Origin: Strobilurus pachycystidiatus
Taxonomy: Eukaryota; Basidiomycota; Agaricomycetes; Agaricales; Physalacriaceae
Length of the DNA: 64,000 nt
Reading direction: 5' to 3'
Assembly (NCBI GenBank): GCA_019915135.1
Contig: JAHLMK010000004.1
Location: 620,001 to 684,000 of the forward strand
The translations under genes were made by a program, and so were the position numbers. Below, one piece after another: positions 35,980-46,848 of this stretch. Position 1 is the stretch's first letter. The number at the start of each line of letters is the position of its first letter. Below the pieces are notes generated by a model. It did no database searches. It was not told the DNA's origin and saw only the letters and a program-made list of their open reading frames with translations.

Positions 35980-38900
35980 ATGCGCAAATCTGTTGGACGA
36001 CTCCCAAATCATGGTCTGTCTCGGTGGTTTCACTGTACTCAACCAGCTGCCGCCCAGGCTCAGCGCCAGCTACCCCTGGAGACCTCGCACAACATTTTGC
36101 ACCGACCAGCGCCGCAGCGCATCTTGCAGAAAGCAGAGGATGAAGCCAAGCAGGTGCAGAAACAAGGTATGCAGCCAGCCATGCAATACTGACTTTCGCT
36201 AAATTCCTTCCAGTCAAGCGAAACGCGCTCGGCGTGCAGATGCTGTCTCGCAATGTCCACGAACAAGTTTTCAGAAACTGCTCCTTCCCCGCCCCACCCC
36301 AGATCTACACCAACATCGCCCTTGAACATCTCGCGATGCACGACCTCGATCCAAGCCAGTCATCCAACCTCCCCTCGACAGAATTCACATTGCCACCACT
36401 CCAAGGCAACAATCTTCTCGAACACTTCTACCGCATCGGCACGTCGACAGGGGATCCCTATCGCACCTACGCGCACGCCTTTGCCAAATCCAAATTGCCT
36501 CCGCGTCCAGAAAACTTCGATATCCAGGCTGGCTGGACCAAGTACATCTACAACGAGGATGGCTCTGGGTACTCTGAACACGTCCCCTATCCCATGCACA
36601 AGGGCGAACCCGAGAGTATGCTCTGCTTCGACGTGGAGACCCTCCCCCACTACACTAAATACGCCATCATGGCCTGCGCCGCGTCGCCCAACGCGTGGTA
36701 TGTCTGGATATCACCGTGGCTCTTAGATCCTTCCTCCGCCCCTCCCGAACAGCTCATTCCCTTCGGTCCTCCAGAGGTCCCTCGCATCATCGTTGGACAC
36801 AATGTCTCATACGATCGCGCGCGTATCCTTGAAGAGTACCATGTCAACGGGACACAAAACCGCTTCCTCGATACCATGGCGCTCCATGTCGCTGTCAAGG
36901 GGATTTCCTCCCACCAGCGCCCTGCCTGGATGAAACACCGCAAGGACAAGGAAGAGGACAAGCAGCGGAAGGAGGAAGCAGTCGAAGCCATCCGCACCCT
37001 GCTCTTCGACGTACAGGAGCAGTTGAATGACATGCATCATGCAGCCCAGAATGGTGCTCCAGCAGACGAAACCAAGCGCGCTGAACTCGTCGAGCTTTGG
37101 CAAAACCTCCAAGGCTCTCTACCTGCTCTTCAAGAAGCGGCCTCGGACACCTTTACACCTGGTCCTCCACCAGGCAGCGAGGTTGAAGAGGACACTGGAG
37201 ACGGTCGCAAAAGCTGGGAGGATCTCACAGCCATGAACTCTCTCGTTGATGTCGCGAAGCTCTATTGCAACATCGACATCTCCAAAGAAATTCGGAACGA
37301 CTTCATGACCTGTACCCCAGAAGAGATTCTCGCTGGCCTCACCGACTACCTTGGATATTGCGCCTCGGACGTCTTCGTTACCCATTCCGTGTACAAAAAG
37401 GTTCTTCCTGGGTTTTCCTCGAGCTGCCCTCACCCGGTCAGCTTTGCGGGGATGCTGACAATGGGGAGTGGGTTCTTGCCTGTCAATGAACAATGGGAGG
37501 ATTACATCCAACGCGCAGAGGGCCTCTGGACCAAGCTTGAACGAGGGGTGAAAGATGGGTTGGAGGCGCTGGCGAGAGCAGCCATAGAGTCTTTCAAGTT
37601 CAAACCTGATGAGCCGAATCAGTTTGAGAACGATCCGTGGCTCAGTCAATTGGACTGGAGTCCCAAGGCTGTTGGTAAAACTCGTGGCCTCGTGGAACCT
37701 ACACCGGAGCCTACCGCAATAGTAAGTTCATCTGTTGCTCTGACGGCAGTGTTATTGACTCCTGCACAGCTGTCTCAAGCTGACGAGCCTGCTCAACCCA
37801 TCTGGTTCTCGGAGATCCTGGCGGACCCTCTCTCCAAAAAATGCATTGAACGCCACCTTCCCCTTCTCCTGCAGTTATCGTACAAAGGACAACCCATGTT
37901 GTTTACGCCCAAGGAAAAGTGGCACTACATTGCCTCGAATGATTCCGGCGAACCAGAAGTGCTGCGCCTTCCGACCTCGAAGAAGAACATGAAAACCTCG
38001 TCGCTTCTCAGTGCTCGGCATGCTCTCGTCTTTTTGAACAACGGCGAGATGGATTCCTGTGACGTTGACCTGGCCAAAAGCATTTGCTCTGGCACCGCCT
38101 CGCCTGACGACGTTGTAGCCCTTGCTCAAGCTGCCCATGAGCGGGGGAATACCCTCGATGATCCCTGGATGAGCCAACTCGACTGGACCGAGACCTGTGT
38201 AGGGGAGGATGGTGTGCCCAAGCCGAAGCGCAAGACCAAACCCAAGCTCGTGAAGCCTCCGCCTGTCTGCTGGCCAAAGTGGTTCTGGGACCTCACGAAG
38301 CCGAAGAAGGACATGCCACCGGGGTCGCTAGACATCACGATGAAGAACCGCTTTGCCCCCCTCCTACTGAAGATGTCCTGGCACGACTACCCACTATTCC
38401 ATTCCCGGGAACATGGGTGGATTTTCCGCGTCCCACATCAAAAGGGCGACGAGGCGCCGGAGAAGTTCAAGCACCTGAAGCAGCTCTTCTTCGTTGACGA
38501 CGCAGATGTAAAACTTGCCGAATACGCGGAGAACGGTTTTGTTTTCTACAAGCTCCCTCACAAGGACGGTGAGAAGGCGAATGTCGGTAGTCCGCTGGCG
38601 AAGAGCTTCTTCGGCTTTGCTTCGGACGGGACCCTGCGCAGTGGTGCGGGCGAGGCGGCGAAGGAGATGGTCGATGTAGGCGTGCAGTGCAGCTACTGGG
38701 TCAGTGCCCGCGATCGGATTCTCAACCAGATGGTCGGATGGCAGGACCTCAAGGGCAAGGCCTGGAACATGGGTTTCCCTACTGAGGAGGATCCTCACAG
38801 CGTCCCGGAGGGGGAACTCCGTAAGAAGTGGGGCATGATCATTCCCCAGGTCATCACCATGGGCACCGTCACTCGCAGAGCTATTGAGAAGACGTGGTTG

Positions 38901-40202
38901 ACCGCTAGCAACGCGAAGAAGAACCGCGTCGGGTCAGAACTGAAAGCGATGGTTCGTGCGCCTCCTGGGTATTCGCTGGTCGGTGCAGATGTGGACTCCG
39001 AGGAACTGTGGATCTCCAGTTGTATGGGCGATGCCCAGTTTGGGTTACATGGTGCGACTGCGATTGGGTGGATGACGCTGGAGGGTACCAAGTCCGCCGG
39101 CACAGATCTGCATTCGAAGACGGCGAGCATTCTCGGTATCTCGCGTGACCAGGCAAAGGTGTTCAACTACTCGCGTATCTATGGTGCGGGAATGCGCCAT
39201 GCCATGCTCCTTCTGCAGCAGAGCAACTCCAATATGCTGCAGGACGAGGCTCAGAAGCTTGCCACGAACTTGTACGCCTCGACAAAGGGGAAGAACACAC
39301 ATCGGAACGATATGTTCGGACGGAAGTTCTGGTACGGCGGCACCGAGAGTTACGTCTTCAACAAGCTAGAGGAGATTGCTCTGTCGGACCTTCCCCAGAC
39401 TCCTGCGCTGGGTTGTGGAGTCACCCATGCGCTCTCCAAGGCCAATCTCCCCGAGGGCTTCGGTTCTGACTATATGCCTTCCCGTATTAACTGGGTTGTC
39501 CAATCTTCCGGTGTCGACTACCTTCATCTCTTGATCGTCTCGATGAACTACCTCATCAAAGAGTTCAACATACAGGCCCGCTACCTTATCTCCGTCCATG
39601 ACGAGCTTCGATACCTGGTCAAGGACGAGGACAGATATCGTGCCGCTCTTGCACTGCAAATCGCCAACCTCTGGACAAGAAGCATGTTCGCATATCGCTT
39701 AGGAATGGATGATCTCCCCCAAGGGGTCGCCTTCTTCTCAGCAGTCGATGTCGACCATGTTCTGCGCAAAGAAGTCGATATGCCTTGCGTTACGCCCTCT
39801 CAACCGAACCCCATCCCTTCCGGCGAATCTCTCAGTATCAACCAAATACTTGAGAAGACTAATGGGTCTTTGTTGCCTGAGGGACGTCCTATGGTACTTC
39901 CCGAGACAACACAGACTTGGGCGCGTAAGCCCAAGGGATATGTCGAACCTGATTGTTTGGTGCACCGTGCTCCCAATCCCAGTTGGCTGCGCGCCCAGGC
40001 GACGGATGACTTAAGCGAGCTCAAGCATCTCGCCAAAAGCAGCGAGAAGAAAAATGGGAACCGGGGTGCGGCTGTTCTTGATGGGGCACGCAAACGCGGT
40101 GGAAGGGCCAAGGGAAGAGGCGTTGGCAATGGTGAAGGCGTCGACTGGTCCGAAATGATTGATCAATTGTACCAGTCTGGTCATCAGCTCAATCTTTGGT
40201 AA
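35980..40202 (+). CDS. MIP1: Mitochondrial DNA polymerase gamma
   Basis: Exon 1 (35980..36166) encodes MRKSVGRLPNHGLSRWFHC, a mitochondrial presequence. Exon 2 begins at 36214. A 48-nt intron at 37722..37769 has GTAAGT..TTGACT..GCACAG signals but is a multiple of three without stop, so it is silent in the open frame. The predicted product is 1375 residues. Exonuclease motifs are CFDVETLP, GHNVSYDRARI and YCASDVFVTHSVY. Polymerase motifs are A (GADVDSEELWI), B (RDQAKVFNYSRIYGAG) and C (SVHDELRYLV). These place it in the family-A replicative polymerase of mitochondria. The region after motif C is long and basic (RGGRAKGRG), as in other fungal Mip1 C-terminal extensions. It copies and proofreads mtDNA. 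Confidence 0.94.
37722..37769 (+). other. Stop-free 48-nt intron inside the polymerase gamma frame
   Basis: Boundaries GTAAGT and GCACAG with an internal TTGAC branch-like site. If retained it would add 16 residues (VSSSVALTAVLLTPAQ) without shifting the frame. Confidence 0.6.
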
Positions 40203-40323
40203 ATTATTCTTGTTTATACTTCCTCACATTTAGTTCTGGCACGTAATAGTGTACATATTTCGTTTCTAGTGTAGCGGTAAATAATTGTAAATTTCTCATA
40301 TCAAGGAAGTTTCATTTCTGATT

Positions 40324-41882
40324 TCATCGGAGAATGGGGTAGGCGTTGGCGCCCCATGGGATGTGTTCGTGCTTGAATTTCTCTAACGCTGCTACATCAA
40401 CGCAGGAAAAGGCTTGCCCCATGGCTGTCATGCCCTGTGCCACGTTGGGTTTAGCGCTGTTGCACCTATGAAAGATGTCAGCCATGGAACATAGCACTGG
40501 AATTGTGAAGCTGACTGGGCAGCTAACGCTTCTACTGCACCAAATATTCCGAAAGGATCTGCGCCATCCTTCCAGCGCACGTTGTCCCAGACAGCAATAG
40601 CTTGCGCCTTGTCGGGCCAATCCAGGAGGAATCCGATAGAGGAGCGGACACTTTGCTCGAGTTTAGGACCGAACGCCTCAATCTCGCGAGCCTCTTCGCG
40701 CTCTATATAGTCAGACTCTGAACAATCCGAAGGATACTCATCCCAGGAGCCGTGATCCTCCTGTTTCTCCTCTGCGTCGCCGCGTGCCTTCTTGGCAAAC
40801 GTGATTACGGTACCCTGAAGAATACGCGCAGTCTTGTTGAACGGAAAACGACGCGGCTTCATGCGAGTAGCAAGAGGAATTTTGGGAATGATGACCGTGT
40901 CGAGCCAGCCTTGTGCTTCGCTGAGGTTGGGGAACAGTGCGTGAATCTCGCGCCAAACGTCGTTCGTGGCTGCAAGCAAGTCGTCCTCGAGGATTTTCAA
41001 ACCGGCTTGCTTATGCTCCGCAGCCGGCTGGGTACATAGATACTTCGCCATGGCTCGTAGCCTCCAAGACTCCAGCTTATTTAACAAAGGTATGAGATCG
41101 TCTGTAAGATTGTTTTGGCGAAATATGTCCGCGGCGTCAGAGACAGAAATAGTACGCTTCGCACCAGAAGCGAGATTCTTTCGAACCGTGTCGATGAGGA
41201 GGGGTTTGACAGCTGCGGTTGAGATCTCGTTGTACAAGGAGAGTGATGGATCCTTCATGAAATCCGCTATTTTGTCATTGGTGCTTGACTGCGCTGTACT
41301 TTTCGCGGCCTCATGAACTTCCGTCCAGTGCTGGTCCCAGAGGGGCCATCCGTCCTGGCCATTGACGTCTGCAAAGTCATTAACGCGATTCGAACGCGAA
41401 GAGGTTGACACCGACCATCTGGGTGCTTTCGAATATTTTCAAGACCTTGTCCGTGATTTTGAAGCGGTTGAGATCCCTGAGGACGGTCGCAGGGTAGCCT
41501 TGAACTTGAGAGAATACTAGAAGTTCTCGCCAGAACCACTGTAGGGCACGGTTGAGATGAGACTCGCTGTGAAATATGAGCTTTCCATCTTTCTCTTGCG
41601 GCCGTGTTCCATCATGGCGCTCCACAGGTCGGGCAGCCAGTCTGCAATCGCACCGCAAGCCTCCGCCATGAAGTACCCTTCTTGATCCCACCCGTCAGCA
41701 TTCCTGCAGCTCTTTTTGAGGGCTGCAAGCTTCTTCGCGAGAATGCTCTTGCGACCAGTGAAATCCACAAGTTTGGCCGCTTGCGGAGCAGCCACAGCAG
41801 CAGATCCATCGACGCGTTGACGCTTCACAGGACGCGTCGAAGTGGTCCCAGTGGGTGGTTCACGACCTTTGGTTGTCGACAT
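40324..41882 (-). pseudogene. Damaged paralogue of the 31397-33166 protein
   Basis: From the ATG at 41882 the frame reads MSTTKGREPP, RPVKRQRVDG, SCRNADGWDQEGYFMAE and ADWLPDLWSAMMEHG, matching the intact copy. About 40 codons plus the first intron present there are then missing. The homologous sequence resumes in another frame as PQEKDGKLIFHSESHLNRAL. Downstream, DVNGQDGWPLWDQHWTEVHE through WKDGADPFGIFGAVEALA and FSCVDVAALEKF are intact, with introns at homologous places and stop at 40324-40326. No splice pair repairs the frame near 41600. A deletion therefore probably inactivated it or split it in two. The long open remainder suggests the damage is recent or the C-terminal part is still used. 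Confidence 0.6.
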
Positions 41883-42076
41883 GACTCTAACAAGACGAGA
41901 AGATGGTAAAAGGCTAAGGAGGGAACCAGAACAAGACGAGCTCACGTGTCAAAGCGCATAATTTGTCATACTATTACTTAGACTAACTTAAATTACTAGC
42001 ACTAGAACCCTCAAGAGTGCAGCTAAAGTACTCGAAAGTATAAGCTGGCCTCAAAAAGGGTGTACGTGATTGACAA

Positions 42077-42085
42077 GTCAAGTCA
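42077..42085 (+). repeat. 9-bp direct repeat GTCAAGTCA, left copy
   Basis: Identical to 46128..46136. The pair flanks the MITE plus Harbinger block. It may be a target duplication of a larger event or chance. Confidence 0.35.
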
Positions 42086-42087
42086 TA

Positions 42088-42517
42088 GTCTCATACCCGA
42101 CGGTCATAGCCACCCTAAAAGGGAACCCGGCTATGACCGTCTGGGATACATCAAATCAATCTGGCAGGGTGATGTGCTCGCATTCACGGTCAACTTTTGA
42201 TGTCTTTTACCTTCCACACCCACCATTGAGCCCACTGTGCACCAAGAAATCTGGTTTAGTGAATGAATAGATGTGATTTGTGAAAAGAAAAAATCAGTCC
42301 ATACTTGTGTTCACCTTCCCAACACCAAACAACTTTGCGTGATGTGACCACTCAACGCTGCGAAAGGCTGCGAATGCATCGTTTGGCACTCGTTTGGCAG
42401 AGGGGAACGTGACCCCGAGAACACCGAACGCATCACCCCGCCAAATTGATTTGGTCGATCCCAGACGGTCATAGCCGGGTTCCCTTTTAGGGTGGCTATG
42501 ACCGTCGGGTATGAGAC
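42088..42517. mobile_element. MITE with hairpin-containing terminal inverted repeats
   Basis: A 430-bp element starting GTCTCATACCCGACGG, flanked by TA on both sides (or TAG when the terminal G is counted). The ends match as inverted repeats perfectly for 60 bp and then with a few mismatches to about 87 bp. Inside each end GACGGTCATAGCC is followed 17 bases later by its exact complement GGCTATGACCGTC, so each end is itself a 13-bp-stem hairpin. No coding capacity is seen, so it is non-autonomous. The flank type would suit Harbinger or Tc1/mariner mobilisation. Its right end is 11 bases from Harbinger copy B. Confidence 0.85.
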
Positions 42518-42530
42518 TAGTTACTTAGTA

Positions 42531-42606
42531 GGGCTGCTCAATTCTAAAGGTCCGATGGTCTGCCGTTCCCTTCCCTAATTTGAAATATGCCCGTTATAGT
42601 AAGCGC
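42531..42606 (+). repeat. Left 76-bp terminal inverted repeat, copy B
   Basis: Matches the right end of copy A in reverse orientation and the right end of copy B as inverted repeat. Confidence 0.92.
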
Positions 42607-42651
42607 TTGCGATCCGAGAGATGGGCAATCACCAGCGTCGCTTTCTACTTT

Positions 42652-44224
42652 ATGCCGACACCCACACACGCCCAGCAGGAAGCCGAGTTGGTCGAGGATG
42701 CTCAACTGCTATTTCTTGCTGCTGAGATTCACGAGGAGGATGCACGCCGCCGGACCGATGACCTTCTGGCGGACCTGGACCCGGCGCTTGATGTTGGCGA
42801 AGATGTGATAGATCTAGAGGATCAACTGCGACTTGACAACTACGGGGATGATGACGCAGCTACCCTACTACAGTATATGGGGCTGTCGTGGTTGGAGCTT
42901 GCAGAGGACATCAGAGGCGATGGGACCAGAGGACCGTACTTCCAAATTCCACGAACACAGGACTTCTTTGCGTGCTGTCTACAGGCACCCGACCGCCAGT
43001 TCCGCTTCATGTTTCGGTGTGCCAGGTCCTCTATCAATGTTCGCTCTTTTGACACTTCCTTGTCAGAGTTGGACGAGATATGTTCAATCGACTTGTATCC
43101 CTCTTCGAACCACATCCCATATTTCAGTCTACCGGGCGAAAACCTCAGCGCCATGTTAAATGGCAAATTGCAACCTTCTTATTCCGATATGGTACACGTG
43201 GATCGAGCGCGATGGACACTCATATGAAGCTTGGGATTGGTTATGGTACTGTAATGTTATATTGTCGTCGAGTTACCCGAGTTCTTCGTGAGCAACGAAG
43301 GGATTTTGTGGGGTTTCTTTCTGAGGAGGAACAACAGTATACAATGAGTAATATCTTCCGGCGAATTGGCTTTCCACGATGCCTTGGTAGCGGGGATGGG
43401 TCTTTGATACCAGCTGATACCCGACCTGGAAAAGACTATCTTGGACACAAGGGATTCGGTGTAAGTCTTGCTTTCTGTAAACAAAATCTGTCTCACTGGT
43501 AGTAGTGGGCTCTGCAGGCAACTGTCGATCATGGCATACGTTTCTGCTCCTTCGAGATGGGATGGCCCGCCAGTGTTACCGACTCACGTATATGGAAAAG
43601 CTCACACATCTTTGTACATCGGGAGAAATATTTCAAGGAGGGAAGATATCTTCTGGTTGATAAAGGTATATAACTCTGATGACTATTGTGCAACATCCTG
43701 ACTGTGGCGCAATCTTAGGATATCCGTCAAGTCCCTACGCGGTCCGACCCTTCAGTGTTCCTGAGCTCGATGCAACCACGTCTCCTGCTGAGAGGAAACG
43801 GCGGAAGGACTTTAATTATAAGCTCTCGTCTGTTCGGATTAGTGTCGAGCATGCATTCGGAGCACTGAAGGGTCGCTTTCAGTCTTTGCGCTGCATGGGA
43901 CACCATCACGATGTCCAGGATGTTTATCGCGTCATAGAAGCACTTATTGTTCTTCACAACATGTGTTTGTTTTACGGTGATGGTCCGGAGAAGTTTGATG
44001 ATTATATAGAGAAGCGATTGTCCGAGGCAATGGACGAGTTGGATGCAGATCATGCTGATGGCGATTTAGATGTCGATGACCCCACTCCCAGCTACGTCGG
44101 ACCATCTATTTCTGGTGAGGCCCATCGACCAGCACACGAGACAGATGAGTGGCTGAAACAAGAAGGATATCGTGTACGAATGCAGATACTTGACGATGTA
44201 TTCCCATTAAACAACTATATCTAG
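42652..44224 (+). CDS. Harbinger DDE transposase, copy B
   Basis: Exons 42652..43016, 43067..43460, 43518..43665 and 43719..44224 encode the same 470 residues as copy A, with catalytic Asp in SGDGSLIPA, Asp in SVTDSRIW and Glu in VEHAFGALKGRF. The frame is intact with no stop or shift, so this copy could also supply active transposase. Confidence 0.9.
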
Positions 44225-44297
44225 AAAGTAATCTACGTGTAAAGACAGAAGGGTTTCCATGACCATGAAACGATACTAGAGAGCAGAAGAAGAACAA

Positions 44298-45864
44298 TTA
44301 AGAACGAAGGAGTTTAGTAAAATAAGCTTTAGCCTCGTCACGAAGTTCCAATGGAATCTCATTATCGTGTAAGAATTCCTTAGCAATGGCGATGCGGTCG
44401 CGCTCACGATCACGCTCTACTACAGCCTTCTCGCGCATCTCCTCGATGTCCAGTTTCCTATCCACCTGATCCGAGCGTCGCTCCTCTGTAACGGCGCGTG
44501 TCCGAAAGTAGTCGTTGATCCCATCGTTCCGACTCTTTGACTGCTCGCGATGATACGCAGCAGAACCGTACTTTGGTTCAGCGTTGGAGGCACCACTAGC
44601 AGACGTCTTCGAAGCTGGTTTGGCACCTGTCAGAACCTGAGGTGCTGGCGCTTGAGCTGGAGCATGAGCTGAGGGAGGTGCAGATTGGCGGTGCTGCCTC
44701 TCATCATTGTTACTCGGCGAATAGAGGTCGGGTTCGGCATCAGACAGCTCCGTCTCTGAGTTGCGTACACAGGCTCTTGCCGTCTTCGCGTCGGCTTTGA
44801 AACTGAATCACATCAGTCATACATAACAAAATAGATAATGGTGGACATACCGTTCCAGGAACATGTCGTACCACCCATTATCCTTCCATTCCTTGCAGAC
44901 CTTTGCACTAAGCTTGCTGACTTCGCATCCCTTAGCTTTCGAGTTCGTGATATGGGCCGTCACAGCTTGGGCATCATCCCAGTTGTATTCATCGGCGTCG
45001 GCACCCCGTCCCGTAAAGTTGCGAAAGCCATAGAGCTGATTGAAGAGCTCGCGAGACCGACTGTACTGTCTTGCCATGGCCTGATGATCGTAGCGTGCCC
45101 CGCACTTGAGAAGCCTTACCGCCTGTGCCACGGCATCAGTAGAGCTCAAATAAAACACAGATACGCACGTCTTTATAGACGTTGGTGGGCCCAACTTGCC
45201 ACTTCTCGAATACGACCGATTCGGGGCCAAAGAGATGGAGAAAGAACTCCGTCTTCTCCGCTATTGACCATCGATTCCCAGTGTTCTCCTTGTCTGCTTC
45301 GGCCTCCGGGACCTTGCGTGCACGCTTGGTGGTGCTTGTCTGACTAGGGAGAGGAGTGGGCGAAGCGGCACGTTTGTGCTGAGGCTGGAGAGGGGATGGA
45401 GAGTTTGACTGATTCGGAGAGGGTGGCCAGTGCAGACCTTCAATGGGAGGCGACGGGGAGCGGTTCCCAGGGTAAGCCGAGTCGTTCCATCGGATACCGT
45501 CATTGTACTGCGAGAACTGCTGAGAGCGCTGGCTCTGATGAGAATACGGTGATTCCTGCCAAGAGCGCGAGACCGGACGTAGACTGTAGCCATCTGAGTG
45601 GCGAGGAACCGGTGTCTGCACGTCTGGCCTGTGTGTCTCTCGATGATCTGGCTCGTGGAAATGGAGAGGATGAGGATTTGGCGGGAAGCGCTGCTGGAAG
45701 TCTGGTGCATCGGGAGAGCCGTGGTAGGTGGGTTGAGATACACGAGTTCGCGGGTACCCTGACCCCACCGGGGTAGAATGAGAGTAGTCTGGAGTGGCCT
45801 GAGCCTGATGGGCTGCCGTACCACCTTGCTGGCTCTCAGCTGCTTGAAGGAGTAGGTCCTGCAC
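44298..45864 (-). CDS. Harbinger-associated Myb/SANT-like DNA-binding protein, copy B
   Basis: Exons 45864..45169, 45122..44851 and 44802..44298 give the same 490 residues as in copy A: disordered Gln/Ser/Pro head, the NRWSIAEKTEFFLHLF module and a charged helical tail. It converges on the transposase gene with 73 bases between stops, the same layout as copy A. Confidence 0.82.
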
Positions 45865-46049
45865 ATGTAAGTCTAGGAGTATTGAGGCAGGATCAAGAAA
45901 ACACCTACTAAGGAGCTGGAGTGCACCATTTCATAGTAAAGAGTGACAAAATAATCGAATTGCGGGTCTTAGTGTATGTAGGAGAAGTATGGCAAGTCAA
46001 AAAACGATGGAAAGAGGCGTTCGCTGCCTTTCGGACAGAAACGCCGCCG

Positions 46050-46125
46050 GCGCTTACTATAACGGGCATATTTCAAATTAGGGAAGGGAACGGCAGACCA
46101 TCGGACCTTTAGAATTGAGCAGCCC
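46050..46125 (-). repeat. Right 76-bp terminal inverted repeat, copy B
   Basis: Inverted match to 42531..42606, followed by TA and the 9-bp repeat GTCAAGTCA. Confidence 0.92.
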
Positions 46126-46127
46126 TA

Positions 46128-46848
46128 GTCAAGTCAAAGCAGTCAATACGTTTTGAATCTGGATTCTGATGCGACTCAATAGCATTCAAGTCGGCAAAGT
46201 CCGAAGGCTCTTTCGTCCATACAAAAGAGACACCTCTTGTACGTGCTCGTTCTCCCTGAATGTATACACCTGACGCTCATATCCTTTCATATCTACGACT
46301 CCCCTCCATGACCAGCAAGACCGACTCACAGAAGAAATCATCAAGAGTCTTACAATAGAGGAGTCTCGAAGATTCCGAACTATGTGGCAGCACACAATCT
46401 CGAAATAATGTGGAACACGTCAAGGGCAGACATTTCAATCTCATTCGGCGATGGCTCTGTATTGTCGCCTGAAGAACACACCGGATGGTAAGAAAGCTCG
46501 TCGATCCAGCTACTGGAATGATCACTCGTCTCATGATCACCTGCAGCTCTATTTAGCGAAATCAACTATTCAAGGGGTCGTTTACTCACAAGAGGACGAA
46601 ACTCTGGACTGCCCGCCAGACTGGACGTGGCGCAAGCTTCTGGTCCTTCTTTGGCTCGAAAGCAACCTACTCAGATCATCATTGACGACATTGAGATTAT
46701 GGCTGACGTTCTCTATTTCATTCTCAGTGATGACGGCGAGTTTTCATCAGATCTATGTATACATAGTATCGTGAGATAAAGCAGACACAAGCATAACCAT
46801 CGACTTCAATAAATGATCATGATTGTCACATTTGGTTCATTCCATCCT
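46128..46848. other. Intergenic, right flank of Harbinger copy B
   Basis: About 720 bases starting with GTCAAGTCA (46128..46136), the second copy of the 9-bp direct repeat. The small frames at 46277..46774 overlap each other and have no known motif. It should include the 3' UTR of the MATE gene. Confidence 0.45.

Larger units (their letters stand above)
42529..46127. mobile_element. PIF/Harbinger DNA transposon, copy B (complete, inverted)
   Basis: Element proper 42531..46125, 3595 bp. Every coordinate of copy A maps here as 54831 minus position, so no indel separates the two, and all predicted proteins agree exactly. The outer flanks are different from those of copy A, so this is a separate insertion and not a segmental duplication. 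Terminal repeats of 76 bp lie at 42531..42606 and 46050..46125. TA or TAG flanks both ends, as in copy A. Confidence 0.93.

Noticed and set aside
36234..36260. Start of DNA polymerase gamma at MQMLSRNVHEQ
   Set aside because: An upstream exon at 35980..36166 joins in phase and supplies a mitochondrial presequence.
40324..41882. Right-hand paralogue as a normal intact gene
   Set aside because: No GT..AG pair restores the reading frame between MMEHG and PQEKDGK, so it is listed as a pseudogene.
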